From Caldisericales bacterium (GTDB lineage: Bacteria; Caldisericota; Caldisericia; Caldisericales; Caldisericaceae), in contig WFZA01000016.1 of assembly GCA_015489815.1 (NCBI GenBank), positions 1 to 64,000 of the forward strand: a stretch of 64,000 bases of DNA, read 5' to 3'. Below are positions 1 through 8,998 of this stretch, piece after piece (the first letter of the stretch is position 1; each line of letters opens with the position of its first letter). The position numbers were made by a program, and so were the translations under genes. The notes under the pieces were generated by a model that made no database searches, was not told where the DNA came from, and was given only the letters and a program-made list of their open reading frames with translations.

Positions 1-709
1 AGAAAACGTTCTGTATAAGCTCATTTTGTTTATTTAAAATAAGTTGAACATCGGAATAGGTAAAGTTCTCGCTGTTTTCTGCCTTCTCATACAACGGTTT
101 AAGCTCGGGGTCATTCTTCACATATCCACTATCCATCCAGAACAGGTTAAACAAGGCAATAAGATTTGTATAGTCCTGGTTTGAAAGGTAATTAACAATT
201 GCTTTTTTATTAAGAGGGTTACTAAACTTCTTAAATGCTTCGTCGCGCTTATCAAGCAACTTTTTATAAAGAGGTACTTTTTTTACTATGTGGTCCCAAT
301 TAATATCAAAAAATCCACCAGGTATCTGTATTATTTCCCACTTCTGGCTATCAGTAAGCTTCTCTGCAGGAATTTCAGAGAGAGCCTCTCGAATGTCCTT
401 TTCTCCATTTTGGTAATCAATGATTTGTTGTATAAGTGAACCGGAAAGGTCAAATGTGACTTTTACATCTGGGTACTTAGAAACAAGATACGGCATTCTC
501 CAGTAATCTTTTACGGCATGAAGCCTCACCCAGGGCAAAATAAATTCCTTTTTTAAAGGATTTTCATAGAATGGTTGGTGATTATGCCACACAATAATGA
601 CATTGAGCGGTTTTTCCTGTGGTGCACATCCACCACCGGGAAGAACGACAAGCATACCTACAAAAGCAACGACGAGCAAATACACCACAAACCTTCGCCA
701 GTTTTTCAT
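1..709 (-). CDS. GH57-type glycoside hydrolase, exported, N-terminal part only
   Basis: An open frame of 236 codons starts at ATG 709 and leaves the window at position 1, so the C-terminus is missing. A strong Shine-Dalgarno (AAGGAGG) lies 5 nt before the ATG. The first ~30 residues form a hydrophobic export signal ending in GGGCAPQ, which could be an atypical lipobox. It is followed by WHNHQPFY near residue 42, the N-terminal signature of family 57 (alpha-amylase, amylopullulanase, branching enzyme), then LHAVKDYW and later NLFWMD, also typical of the family. It probably degrades alpha-glucans outside the membrane. It is the last visible gene of the cvpA-queA-tgt unit. The catalytic Glu and Asp lie beyond the window, so exact substrate is open. 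Confidence 0.8.
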   Translation of the reverse strand, partial: MKNWRRFVVYLLVVAFVGMLVVLPGGGCAPQEKPLNVIIVWHNHQPFYENPLKKEFILPWVRLHAVKDYWRMPYLVSKYPDVKVTFDLSGSLIQQIIDYQNGEKDIREALSEIPAEKLTDSQKWEIIQIPGGFFDINWDHIVKKVPLYKKLLDKRDEAFKKFSNPLNKKAIVNYLSNQDYTNLIALFNLFWMDSGYVKNDPELKPLYEKAENSENFTYSDVQLILNKQNELIQNVF

Positions 710-773
710 ATAAACCTCCTTCCTAATTCTAAAAATTTTTATAAAGGCGCCCCATACGCCTTATTGCAAATTC

Positions 774-1892
774 TTATTTCGAATTCTTTAAATATCTTGT
801 CTTAAACTCAGTATAAAACTCTTCGAAGTAATCCCCTGCTATTGCCTTGCGAATGTCCTGAATTAACCTGTGCATAAAGTACAGGTTGTGAATTGTTGCA
901 AGTCTTGGCGCAAGGTATTCTTTTGCCTTAAAAAGATGGTTTAAGTATGCCTTTGTAAAGTATCTGCAAGTTTCGCACCCGCAGTCCTCTTCAATGGGAG
1001 TAAAGTCTTCTTTGTAAATCGCTTTCGTAATTTTAATCGGGCCGTCTTTCGTAAAGAGTGTTCTGTTGCGTGCGACACGCGTTGGCAGCACACAGTCAAA
1101 CATATCCACCCCCAGCCGCACATACTCCAGGATACTGATCGGGTCACCCACTCCCATAAGATAGCGCGGTTTATTCTCTGGTAGTAAAGAAACGGTGTAA
1201 TCTACAAATTCTTTCGTAAGGTTTTTGTCTTCACCTATGCTAAGCCCCCCAAGAGTTACACCCTGAAAGCCGAGCGACAAAATATTTTTTACTGCAACTT
1301 CACGGAGGTCTTTATAAAACCCGCCCTGTATTACGCCAAACATCACCTGGTCGTCTCTCTTCTTTGCGCGGAGACTTCTCTCTGCCCAATCCAGCGTAAT
1401 CTCAAGCTCCTTTTCTGTCGTTTCGTGGTCAGAGGGATATTCGCTGCAAATATCAAGCGGTATAATAATGTCTGAACCAAGTTTTTCTTCTATCTCAACA
1501 ACCTTTTCTGGAGTAAAGTGATGTTTTGAGCCGTCTATAAAAGAGCGGAATTCTACGCCGCTTTTTTTGATTTTCCTTATCTCTCTAAGGGAAAGCACCT
1601 GGAATCCGCCGCTGTCCGTTAAAATAGCATGTTTCCAGTTCATAAATTCGTGCAGCCCGCCTGCTTTTGCAATGGTATCTGGCCCCGGCTGCAAATAAAG
1701 GTGATACGTATTTCCAAGAATAATTTTGAAACCGATCTTTTCAACATCCAGCGAAGAAAGCGTCTTTACGGTAGCCTGCGTTCCTACGGGCATAAAAACA
1801 GGAGTCTCTATTTTTTCGTGCGCTGTATTAAACTCTGTAAGACGCGCCCTGCTTTTTGTACTTTGTTTTAACACTTTAAAATTAATGTCCAT
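774..1892 (-). CDS. tgt: tRNA-guanine transglycosylase
   Basis: This 372-residue enzyme exchanges guanine-34 of GUN-anticodon tRNAs for preQ1 in the queuosine pathway. Visible family hallmarks are LTDSGGFQVLSL (substrate Asp), the GGLSIGE glycine loop, MFDCVLPTRVARN (nucleophilic Asp and RNA contacts) and the C-terminal zinc site CGCETC with a later His. Length is normal for bacterial TGT. It lies 8 nt downstream of queA, the next step of the same pathway, and has a GAGGTG ribosome binding site. The downstream GH57 gene is probably co-transcribed but functionally unrelated. Confidence 0.97.
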   Translation of the reverse strand: MDINFKVLKQSTKSRARLTEFNTAHEKIETPVFMPVGTQATVKTLSSLDVEKIGFKIILGNTYHLYLQPGPDTIAKAGGLHEFMNWKHAILTDSGGFQVLSLREIRKIKKSGVEFRSFIDGSKHHFTPEKVVEIEEKLGSDIIIPLDICSEYPSDHETTEKELEITLDWAERSLRAKKRDDQVMFGVIQGGFYKDLREVAVKNILSLGFQGVTLGGLSIGEDKNLTKEFVDYTVSLLPENKPRYLMGVGDPISILEYVRLGVDMFDCVLPTRVARNRTLFTKDGPIKITKAIYKEDFTPIEEDCGCETCRYFTKAYLNHLFKAKEYLAPRLATIHNLYFMHRLIQDIRKAIAGDYFEEFYTEFKTRYLKNSK

Positions 1893-1900
1893 ATTTCACC

Positions 1901-2929
1901 TCAAATAATTAGCATTGCATCACCAAAACTGTAAAAACGGTAATGTTCTTTTACTGCAACATCGTAAGCGTGCAAAGTAAATTCCTTACCGGCAAACGCA
2001 GAAACAAGCATCAGCAATGTGGTTCTTGGAAAGTGGAAGTTCGTGATAATTGCATCAACAATTTTAAAAGGATATCCAGGCTTTATAAACAGCTTTGTTT
2101 TCCCGCTCATCGACTTAAGCTTCCCGTTATAAGCAGATGCAGTTTCGAGAGTACGCACGACAGTTGTGCCGCACGCAAAAACTCTTCCGCCTTTTTCTTT
2201 TGCTTTGTTAACGATCCGTGCTGTTTCTTCTGGCACGAAGAATTCTTCCTCGTGCATTTTATGGTGTTCTATAATTTCTTCTTTCACCGGCTTAAAGGTA
2301 CCAAGCCCTACATGAAGCGTTACATAAACGATAATTACGCCTTTATTTTTTAATGCGTCAAGAAGTGCTTTCGTAAAGTGCAAACCAGCCGTAGGAGACG
2401 CAACAGCACCTTCCTTTTCTGCAAAAATCGTCTGATACTCTTTCTCATCCATTATTTTACCTTTTATGTACGGCGGCAGCGGCACATTCCCGATACTTTC
2501 AAGAATCTCGCGCATAGAAAGGTTGCTTTTACTTACAAACTGCACGACATTTTCACCGTTACTCCCTTTTTCTTTAACCTCAATCGTTACATCTTCATTT
2601 ACTACAATTCTGTCGCCTGCGTGTATTCTTCTATTGGGGCGCGTCAGCGCAAGCCACTCAAATTCAGAACGCCGTTTAAGTAGAAACACTTCGCGCTTTC
2701 CACCTGTTTCTTTATTTACACCCTTTATGCGTGCACGAACAACCTTCGTATTGTTCAGGACGAGGACATCGCCCGATTCGAAGTAATCTATAATCTGAAA
2801 AAATTTCTTATGAGTAATACTTTGATTTTTCCTGTTTAGCACCATTAATCTTGCATGATCTCGTGGATAAATGGGGTGCTGTGCAATAAGCCCCTCGGGG
2901 AGATAATAATCAAATTCTTCGAGTCTCAT
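1901..2929 (-). CDS. queA: S-adenosylmethionine:tRNA ribosyltransferase-isomerase
   Basis: QueA transfers and isomerises the ribosyl group of S-adenosylmethionine onto preQ1-tRNA to form epoxyqueuosine. The 342-residue sequence begins with the family pattern YYLPEGLIAQHP and RDHARLMV and contains VASPTAGLHFT, HVGLGTF and TNFHFPRTTLLMLVSAFAG, all diagnostic. It follows cvpA with essentially no gap (cvpA stops at 2931) and precedes tgt by 8 nt, so the three genes form one unit. No preQ1 riboswitch is visible upstream, where there is almost no leader. Confidence 0.97.
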   Translation of the reverse strand: MRLEEFDYYLPEGLIAQHPIYPRDHARLMVLNRKNQSITHKKFFQIIDYFESGDVLVLNNTKVVRARIKGVNKETGGKREVFLLKRRSEFEWLALTRPNRRIHAGDRIVVNEDVTIEVKEKGSNGENVVQFVSKSNLSMREILESIGNVPLPPYIKGKIMDEKEYQTIFAEKEGAVASPTAGLHFTKALLDALKNKGVIIVYVTLHVGLGTFKPVKEEIIEHHKMHEEEFFVPEETARIVNKAKEKGGRVFACGTTVVRTLETASAYNGKLKSMSGKTKLFIKPGYPFKIVDAIITNFHFPRTTLLMLVSAFAGKEFTLHAYDVAVKEHYRFYSFGDAMLII

Positions 2930-2930
2930 A

Positions 2931-3644
2931 TCACCGTAACATAGGAGTAATAATTTCTATTGCCTTTTTCTTTAAAATAGGGAAAAGTGCGCTGCCTATC
3001 TGATAAAACTTTGAGCTTTCTATCTGGGCAAGGACATTGCCGCCAAGGCGCAGGTATCCCATTGAGCTTACGAGTATTTCAGCAATTATAAACAAAATAA
3101 TAAATGCAATAGAAAAACGGAAAAGTGCACCAAGTAGTGCATCCACCCACTTAAGGAACGGGCTTACGCGGACGGCCTTGCGCACGAGCACGCCTACAAT
3201 TCTGAAAATAATTATTACGAGTAAGAATAAAACGATAAATGCAATGCCATATAGAATGCTGCTTGCTATGCTGTTTACTATGTACTGCTGCACGGTAAGT
3301 TGAGGCTGGGCACTTGCATTCTGCATAAGAAAAGTTTGAATAAATGAAGGGAGATGCAACGAAGAAAACGCAGCGTTAATGTTCTGTGCAGTCGCAGGAA
3401 GATTGGCAACGATGTCAGGAAGTTTTACAATGGGTGCAATTTTTTCTTTCAGAAATGGAGTTATAGATATCCACTTATCAAGAATAGGAGCAAAATTTGC
3501 ACTGTATCCTTTTGCAACAAACCAGCCTACGATTACACCAAGAATGTCGAAAAAGGGTACAATTACACCAGACTTTATTCCCTTAATTACTTCAATTAAA
3601 AGAATGATGAAAACAATTAAATCAATGTAGTTCAGGTTATTCAT
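2931..3644 (-). CDS. CvpA family membrane protein
   Basis: A 237-residue protein with hydrophobic segments at about residues 10-27, 30-47, 133-155 and 170-195, matching the CvpA (colicin V production) family layout: NYIDLIVFIILLIEVIKGIKSG at the N-terminus is characteristic. The region between the first and second helix pairs is longer than usual (about residues 55-125) and would sit outside the membrane. CvpA proteins are inner-membrane proteins of uncertain role in envelope homeostasis. The ATG at 3644 has no Shine-Dalgarno but has a TAAAAT box 6 nt upstream, so the mRNA is probably leaderless. It is the first gene of the cvpA-queA-tgt unit. Confidence 0.8.
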   Translation of the reverse strand: MNNLNYIDLIVFIILLIEVIKGIKSGVIVPFFDILGVIVGWFVAKGYSANFAPILDKWISITPFLKEKIAPIVKLPDIVANLPATAQNINAAFSSLHLPSFIQTFLMQNASAQPQLTVQQYIVNSIASSILYGIAFIVLFLLVIIIFRIVGVLVRKAVRVSPFLKWVDALLGALFRFSIAFIILFIIAEILVSSMGYLRLGGNVLAQIESSKFYQIGSALFPILKKKAIEIITPMLR

Positions 3645-3650
3645 ACGATA

Positions 3651-3678
3651 ATTTTACATACAAAGAGAAAAAATTCAA
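3651..3678 (-). promoter_or_regulatory. Sigma-A type promoter of the cvpA unit (leaderless geometry)
   Basis: On the minus strand TTGAAT (3678-3673) and TAAAAT (3656-3651) are 16 bp apart. The ATG of cvpA begins only 6 nt after the -10 box, which places the transcription start at or next to the start codon. No ribosome binding site fits in between. Confidence 0.6.
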
Positions 3679-3704
3679 TAGAATAAGCAGTTTATAACAA
3701 ACAT

Positions 3705-4970
3705 TTAAACTTTATATGCCTTAAACTTATCAACATCCTGTTTAAACCCCTTAACGACTAAAAATACGCCTTTTTCCGTACTTTCAGAATGCAAGACTTC
3801 CAGAGTGTCGTATATCTTAGAAAGAACGCTCTGTTTATCGTGAGGGATAAACAACTTCTCGCTCGTGTGAAGGCGTGAAATCTCTTTGCTAATTCTTTCT
3901 TTCAACGCTTCTATTCCTTCCCCGCTTAGCGCCGAAATAAAAACTGTTTCTGGGTACCTCTGTTTAAGAAAATTGAGTTTTTCCTCACTAATTTTGTCAA
4001 TTTTATTGAACACCGTAATTCGAGGGATAAGAGATGCACCCAATTCGTTTATCGTCCTGAGGACAGTTTCCATTTTCGCACTAAAGTCCGGGACAGAAAC
4101 ATCCGTAACATGCAGGATAATCCACGCATCGAGAATTTCTTCAAGAGTGGAATGGAATGCGTAAATCAAGGCAGGTGGCAGATCCCTTATAAAACCGATT
4201 GTATCGACAAACAGCACTTTTTCCCCGTTTAGTTCCCCTTCCCTTACCAGAGTATCTAAAGTTGAAAACAGCATATCTTCCACATACGCATCAGGAGTTG
4301 TAAGTTTATTAAGTAAAGTCGACTTTCCGCTGTTCGTATACCCCGCAATTGCTATTATAGGAATGTTGCTCTTTTTCCTCTTTTTTCTTCTCAGCATCCG
4401 CTGTTTTCTTATCTCTAAAAGTTTCTTTTCTAGCACTTTTATCCGCTTTTCTATGTATCGCCTCTTTAATTCTGTTTTCTTTTCACCGGGCCCTTTAAGA
4501 CCCATTTCAGAGCCTACCTGCTGGTCAAGGGAAATTCCGCTGTGCACGATCTCGGGAAGGTGCATTTTTAGTTCAGAAAGTTCAACCTGCAGCTTTCCTT
4601 CTTTAGTTTTTGCCCGCATGTCAAAAATCATCAGTATGAGATGCGGCCTGTCAACAACTGGCACTCCGATTTCTTTCGAAAGGTTCCTTATTTGAAGGTA
4701 AGAAAGTTTCGTATCTATAAAAACGACTTCTGTATCAAGTAATTTCACGATTTGCCTGATTTCGTTTACTTTGCCTTTTCCAATGAAAAATCCGTAATTT
4801 GTTTTTCTTGCAATGTAGGTTGTTTCTGCTGAAATCTCGTACCCCAGCGTCTCAACGAGAAGTCTAAACTCTTCAAACGAATCTTCAGATATTTCCCTTA
4901 CGAGTGGATTGATTACTTCTACTACTACCGCTTTTTTGCTATCTTTTAGTATTTGAGTTCCTGATCCCAT
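3705..4970 (-). CDS. hflX: GTPase HflX
   Basis: HflX is a ribosome-associated GTPase that splits stalled or hibernating 70S ribosomes, notably after heat stress. Of 421 residues, the N-terminal part is the HflX nucleotide-binding-like domain (GYEISAETTYIARKT, YFIGKGK-like GFFIGKGKV), followed by the signature GSEMGLKGPGEKKTEL, a basic coiled coil, and the G domain with G1 GYTNSGKST, G3 DTIGF and G4 NKID. The usual GPGET is GPGEK here. The ATG shares one base with the stop codon of the upstream gene. It is the last gene of the recA-recX-rny-uvrC unit. Confidence 0.95.
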   Translation of the reverse strand: MGSGTQILKDSKKAVVVEVINPLVREISEDSFEEFRLLVETLGYEISAETTYIARKTNYGFFIGKGKVNEIRQIVKLLDTEVVFIDTKLSYLQIRNLSKEIGVPVVDRPHLILMIFDMRAKTKEGKLQVELSELKMHLPEIVHSGISLDQQVGSEMGLKGPGEKKTELKRRYIEKRIKVLEKKLLEIRKQRMLRRKKRKKSNIPIIAIAGYTNSGKSTLLNKLTTPDAYVEDMLFSTLDTLVREGELNGEKVLFVDTIGFIRDLPPALIYAFHSTLEEILDAWIILHVTDVSVPDFSAKMETVLRTINELGASLIPRITVFNKIDKISEEKLNFLKQRYPETVFISALSGEGIEALKERISKEISRLHTSEKLFIPHDKQSVLSKIYDTLEVLHSESTEKGVFLVVKGFKQDVDKFKAYKV

Positions 4971-5323
4971 CAGGCATGCCTGCGCTTTGGGAAAAGCAAT
5001 GCCGTAATTACCATACTGAACAGAGAAAGTAGCACAGAACCAATCATTGCATCCCAGAAAGAAGAAATTTTAAATCCAAAGTCGAATGCTGCAACAAACT
5101 CAAGAACGATTCCGTTCAGGATAACGACAAACAAACCAAATGTTACAATGTCAATAGGTAAAGAGATAAAGAGCAAAAATGGCTTTATCGTTGCGTTTGC
5201 AATACCCAGCAGAATAGCAGCAAGGATAAGACTCCAGAAATTGTCAAATTGGAATCCGTGCAGAATTCTGCTTACGATGTAAAACGAAACACTATTAATC
5301 AAAAGCGATGCTATAATCCTCAA
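4970..5323 (-). CDS. Phage holin family 4 (YvlD-like) membrane protein
   Basis: A 117-residue protein with four predicted membrane segments (about residues 3-20, 27-48, 53-76, 90-111). The motifs ANATIKPFLLFISLPIDIVTFGLFVVI... cover the conserved core of the holin family 4/YvlD group, found as chromosomal genes of unknown role in many Gram-positive and deep-branching bacteria; it is not evidence of a prophage. The start codon is TTG at 5323; its ribosome binding site GAGGTGA includes the uvrC stop codon, so translation is coupled to uvrC. Confidence 0.75.
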   Translation of the reverse strand: MRIIASLLINSVSFYIVSRILHGFQFDNFWSLILAAILLGIANATIKPFLLFISLPIDIVTFGLFVVILNGIVLEFVAAFDFGFKISSFWDAMIGSVLLSLFSMVITALLFPKRRHA

Positions 5324-5327
5324 TCAT

Positions 5328-6974
5328 TCACCTCTTCTTTTTATCAAGTATACCAGAACGGTGCAAAGTTGTAAAATATTTTTTTGCAAACCTGTGAGAT
5401 TCGTCCCTGACCCTTTGCAAAAGCTTTAATACTTCTGACCGCCTTGACAGCCTTATAGGTTTGCCCCGCCCTTCCACAAAGACGAGCTCCTCTTTCTTTG
5501 CAAGCGAAGCAATCTCCACATCTACATTAAGTAACTTTTTAATTGCAATGGCAGAATCAAGCTGCCCTTTGCCACCATCAATAAGAAGAAGATCTGGCAT
5601 TTTATCTGAAAACTCTTCTTCTGTTCCCCGTTCAAAACGCCTGAACAAAACCTCTTTTAGCATGGCAAAGTCGTTTGGGCCTTCCACATACTTAATCTTA
5701 AACTTTCTGTACTGGTTCTTATCGGGCTTTCCGTTTGTAAAAACGACCATAGAACCCACGGCATCCTGTCCAGAAACATTTGATATGTCGTATCCTTCTA
5801 TGCGCAAAGGAAGTTTTGAAAGTCCCAGTGCTTCTTTCACACTTTCTAACAACTTTTTTTCTTTTAAAAGTTTTCTACGCTCAATGTAACTTTCAAGTTG
5901 TGCTTTTGCATTGTTCTCTGCCATTTTCACGATACTCTTCTGCAGTTCTCCACGCGCTTTCATAATACGCACCTTTGTTTTATTGTGAGAAGAAAGAAAA
6001 TCTTCCAATTGCCTACTATCGGGTAAATTTACGCCGGTATAAATCTTACCAAAGTTTCCGTGAAAAGGATTTTGTATAAGAAACTCTTTAATAATTTCTT
6101 CTTTTGGCGAGCTACCTGGTACATTCAGCAGAAAAGGATATGACGAAACAAGCTTCCCGTGCCTTACACTCATCTTTACGATAGAAGCAATTTTACCTTT
6201 CCGATAAACTCCAAATGCGTCAAAAGAAACATTGCGTTCTACCACAACGCTTTGTTTCTCCATAAGGGAAAGAATGCTGCGGATCTGGTCTCTGTATATA
6301 GCAGCCCGTTCAAATTCCAGGTTCCTTTTCGCTTTTTCCATTTCTATTGACAGCTTTCTCAATACTTTATCGCTGTTTCCGTTAAGAAAGTCTTTTAAGG
6401 GTTCCACAATTTTTAAGTAATCACTCCTTGAAATTTTGTGCGCACAGGGGGCACTGCACAAACCGATGTGGTAGAGCAGACAAGGCTCAATCGTTTTGTC
6501 TTCCGTAATTTTAATGTTGCAGGTGCGAATAGGAAAAATTTTTCTGATTGCCTTTATCGTAAGATCAATTGCTTTCCCGTGAGGAAAAGGACCAAAGTAC
6601 TCTCCATTCTGCCCCCTGATTCTGTAAGCTTTCAAAAGCCTCGGATAGTCTTCATTTGTAATCTTTATGTAAGGGTAATTCTCGTCGTCTACGAGGCGAA
6701 TGTTATACGGAGGTTTATACTTTTTAATCAGATTGTTTTCGAGAAGGAGTGCTTCTTCCTCTGAGCCCGCTACGATAAAGTCTACGAAACGGATTTTATT
6801 GCTGAGAGACACAGTTTTAATATCGGAAGGGTGAACATAGGAAGAAACTCTTTTTCTAAGAGATTTTGCTTTGCCTACATATAACACCTTCCCTTTCTCG
6901 TCCTTCATTGTGTAAACGCCAGGGAGAAGGGGAAGGTGCTTTATTTCGTCAGGAAACTTTATGCTACTTTGCAT
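5328..6974 (-). CDS. uvrC: Excinuclease ABC subunit C, lacking the C-terminal HhH domain
   Basis: UvrC makes both incisions in nucleotide excision repair. The 548 residues contain the GIY-YIG nuclease (LPGVYTMKDEKGKVLYVGKA, residues 15-60), a Cys-containing segment CLLYHIGLCSAPC, the UVR motif (residues ~205-240) and the RNase H-like 5-prime nuclease (EGYDISNVSG, LLIDGGKGQL, RDESHRFA). The protein ends about 20 residues after RDESHRFA, where other UvrC proteins carry two helix-hairpin-helix motifs. The stop is real: the next gene's ribosome binding site overlaps it. The start overlaps the end of rny by 11 bp. Confidence 0.95.
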   Translation of the reverse strand: MQSSIKFPDEIKHLPLLPGVYTMKDEKGKVLYVGKAKSLRKRVSSYVHPSDIKTVSLSNKIRFVDFIVAGSEEEALLLENNLIKKYKPPYNIRLVDDENYPYIKITNEDYPRLLKAYRIRGQNGEYFGPFPHGKAIDLTIKAIRKIFPIRTCNIKITEDKTIEPCLLYHIGLCSAPCAHKISRSDYLKIVEPLKDFLNGNSDKVLRKLSIEMEKAKRNLEFERAAIYRDQIRSILSLMEKQSVVVERNVSFDAFGVYRKGKIASIVKMSVRHGKLVSSYPFLLNVPGSSPKEEIIKEFLIQNPFHGNFGKIYTGVNLPDSRQLEDFLSSHNKTKVRIMKARGELQKSIVKMAENNAKAQLESYIERRKLLKEKKLLESVKEALGLSKLPLRIEGYDISNVSGQDAVGSMVVFTNGKPDKNQYRKFKIKYVEGPNDFAMLKEVLFRRFERGTEEEFSDKMPDLLLIDGGKGQLDSAIAIKKLLNVDVEIASLAKKEELVFVEGRGKPIRLSRRSEVLKLLQRVRDESHRFAKKYFTTLHRSGILDKKKR

Positions 6975-8520
6975 AATCCGTGTAACGGGTTTCTCGCACT
7001 ACCGTTACTTTTATTATGCCCGGATATACGACCTCCTGTTCGATTTTTTTTGCTACGTCATGAGAAATTTTCAGTGCAATGATTTCGTCTACTTCCGTAG
7101 GATTTACCATAATACGGACTTCTCTTCCTGCCTGAACAACAAAAGCTTTTTTAATGCCCGGGACCGAAGATGCAATTTTCTCTATTTCTTCCAGTCTCTT
7201 TATGTACATTTCAAGATTTTCTCTTCTTGCTCCTGGCCTCGTTGCAGAAAGCGTATCTGCAATTTGAACAATGGTATCAAGTACATTTTCAGGTTTTACT
7301 TCATTATGGTGTGCTGCAACTGCATGAACTACAAGTGGATTTTCGCCGTATCGCTTCAAAAGGTCTGCACCAATCAAAGCGTGGGGCCCTTCAATCTCGC
7401 TGCCCATGACCTTACCAATGTCGTGAAGGAACGCAGCACGCTTTGCAAGTGTTACATTTTCCCCAAGTTCCGAAGCAAGAATACTTGCAATCATCGCACT
7501 TTCAATGGAGTGCTGAAGCAAATTTTGCCCAAAACTCGTCCTGAACTTCATCCTCCCTATAAGTTTCTTTATTTCAAGAGGAACATTGTATATAGAAACA
7601 GACATAAGTGCTTCTTCCGCTTCTTTGAGAATCATCTGCTCTACATCTTTTTCTGCTTCTCTTACAAAGTCTTCAATGCGCGCAGGATGAATCCTTCCGT
7701 CCAATATAAGATGCTCTAACGCCTGCTTTGCTACTTCTCTTCTTATGGGATCAAAACAAGAAAGTGTTACGGCTTCTGGCGTGTCGTCCACCAACACATC
7801 AACACCCGTAAGCGTCTCAAATGTCCTTATGTTTCTGCCTTCGCGCCCAATAATACGCCCTTTGATTTCTTCTGAGGGAAGTGGCACTACAGAAACAGTC
7901 GTTTCAGACACATAATCGGTTGCACACCTTTCCATCGCTTCAGAAAGGATCACTTTCGCCTTTTGCTCTACATCAGTCTGAAGCTCTTCTTCCATTTCCT
8001 TTATGCGTTTTGCGTATTCTCCTTGAAGTTCTTTCTCAATGTTTTCAAGAACAATGCGTCTTGCTTCGTCAGGAGAAAGGCCTGCAACCCTGAAGTATTG
8101 TGCTTCAGCTTCCTTTATTTTTTCTTCGACTGCCTTTCGCATCCGTTCTATTTCCTGTTCTTTTTTTACGAGCTCTTTCTCTTTGTATTCGAGAGAGTTA
8201 AGTTTATGCTCAGCAGCTTCTTCTTTTTTCAATAACCTGGATTCTATTTCCTGAATCTGCCTTTGTTCCTGTTTTATACGGTTTTCTAATTCTTCCTCTT
8301 TTTTTTCAAACTGCTTTTTAAGGTTTATTTCCATATCAAGGCGGGCAGATTGAATTTCTCTTTCGGCTTCTTCTTTCCGCTTTTTAGTATATTCTTCTAC
8401 AGAACCTATTTTTGTTTTATAGATATAACTTTCAAACAAAAAACCTAATAAAAAACCAATTGCAAGCATTGCAATGGTAATAATCAAATATAAAATGTAT
8501 GGAACCTGCATGTTTCGCAC
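6964..8520 (-). CDS. rny: Ribonuclease Y
   Basis: RNase Y is a membrane-anchored endoribonuclease that starts mRNA decay in many bacteria without RNase E. The 518 residues show one N-terminal membrane helix (residues ~8-28), a long charged coiled coil (~35-200), a KH domain (IKGRIIGREGRNIRTFE) and an HD domain with AAFLHDIGKVMGSE. Length and order are typical. It lies 4 nt after recX and overlaps uvrC by 11 bp, so it is co-transcribed with the recA unit. Confidence 0.97.
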   Translation of the reverse strand: MRNMQVPYILYLIITIAMLAIGFLLGFLFESYIYKTKIGSVEEYTKKRKEEAEREIQSARLDMEINLKKQFEKKEEELENRIKQEQRQIQEIESRLLKKEEAAEHKLNSLEYKEKELVKKEQEIERMRKAVEEKIKEAEAQYFRVAGLSPDEARRIVLENIEKELQGEYAKRIKEMEEELQTDVEQKAKVILSEAMERCATDYVSETTVSVVPLPSEEIKGRIIGREGRNIRTFETLTGVDVLVDDTPEAVTLSCFDPIRREVAKQALEHLILDGRIHPARIEDFVREAEKDVEQMILKEAEEALMSVSIYNVPLEIKKLIGRMKFRTSFGQNLLQHSIESAMIASILASELGENVTLAKRAAFLHDIGKVMGSEIEGPHALIGADLLKRYGENPLVVHAVAAHHNEVKPENVLDTIVQIADTLSATRPGARRENLEMYIKRLEEIEKIASSVPGIKKAFVVQAGREVRIMVNPTEVDEIIALKISHDVAKKIEQEVVYPGIIKVTVVRETRYTDYAK

Positions 8521-8524
8521 ATCC

Positions 8525-8998
8525 TCACCTCCTGTCTTTCAACTCAGCGAGGACCTTCCTAACTGTAAACTCTCTGTAACCTCTGCTTGAAAGAAAACCA
8601 CCTAACTTATCAAGCGGCCGTTTCGTCGAAAGTAAAAGTGCATTTTCTCTTTCTTTATCTTCGTCGTATATGGCCGAAAGTAAAGGCTCAAATACCTCAT
8701 GTTTTATACCTTTTGCTATTAATAAATGCTTGATTTTCAAATACCCATATTTTTTCTCAAAAGCATACTTTTTAATAAGTCTTTCGGCATATAGTCTCTC
8801 GTTAAGAAGCTCTCGCTCAGTTAATTTATTAATCGTATTTTTAACTTCTTCTTCACTATACTTCTTTATTAATTTTTGTTCTAATTCCTTTACTGAATAA
8901 TCCCTTCTGGAAAGAAGCCTGAGTGCGTAATTAAAACACGAAATAGGTTTACTGCTTCGCGCTTTCTTCTTCCTCTTCCTTTCCGAAGAATTTATCAT
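8525..8998 (-). CDS. recX: Regulatory protein RecX
   Basis: RecX binds RecA filaments and limits recombinase activity. The 157-residue sequence has the three-helix RecX repeats, with [19 protein letters not shown] and the [14 protein letters not shown] segment typical of the family. The ATG at 8998 lies 50 bp inside recA in another frame, a common recA-recX arrangement; no in-frame ATG, GTG or TTG start is apparent near the beginning of the conserved region, so this start is accepted although its ribosome binding site is weak. Confidence 0.9.
   Translation of the reverse strand: MINSSERKRKKKARSSKPISCFNYALRLLSRRDYSVKELEQKLIKKYSEEEVKNTINKLTERELLNERLYAERLIKKYAFEKKYGYLKIKHLLIAKGIKHEVFEPLLSAIYDEDKERENALLLSTKRPLDKLGGFLSSRGYREFTVRKVLAELKDRR

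Noticed and set aside
4970-5323. Prophage holin
   Set aside because: The family is a common chromosomal membrane protein; no phage genes are around it.
5328-5330. Frameshift truncating uvrC
   Set aside because: The ribosome site and TTG start of the next gene overlap the stop codon, so the short form is the native gene.
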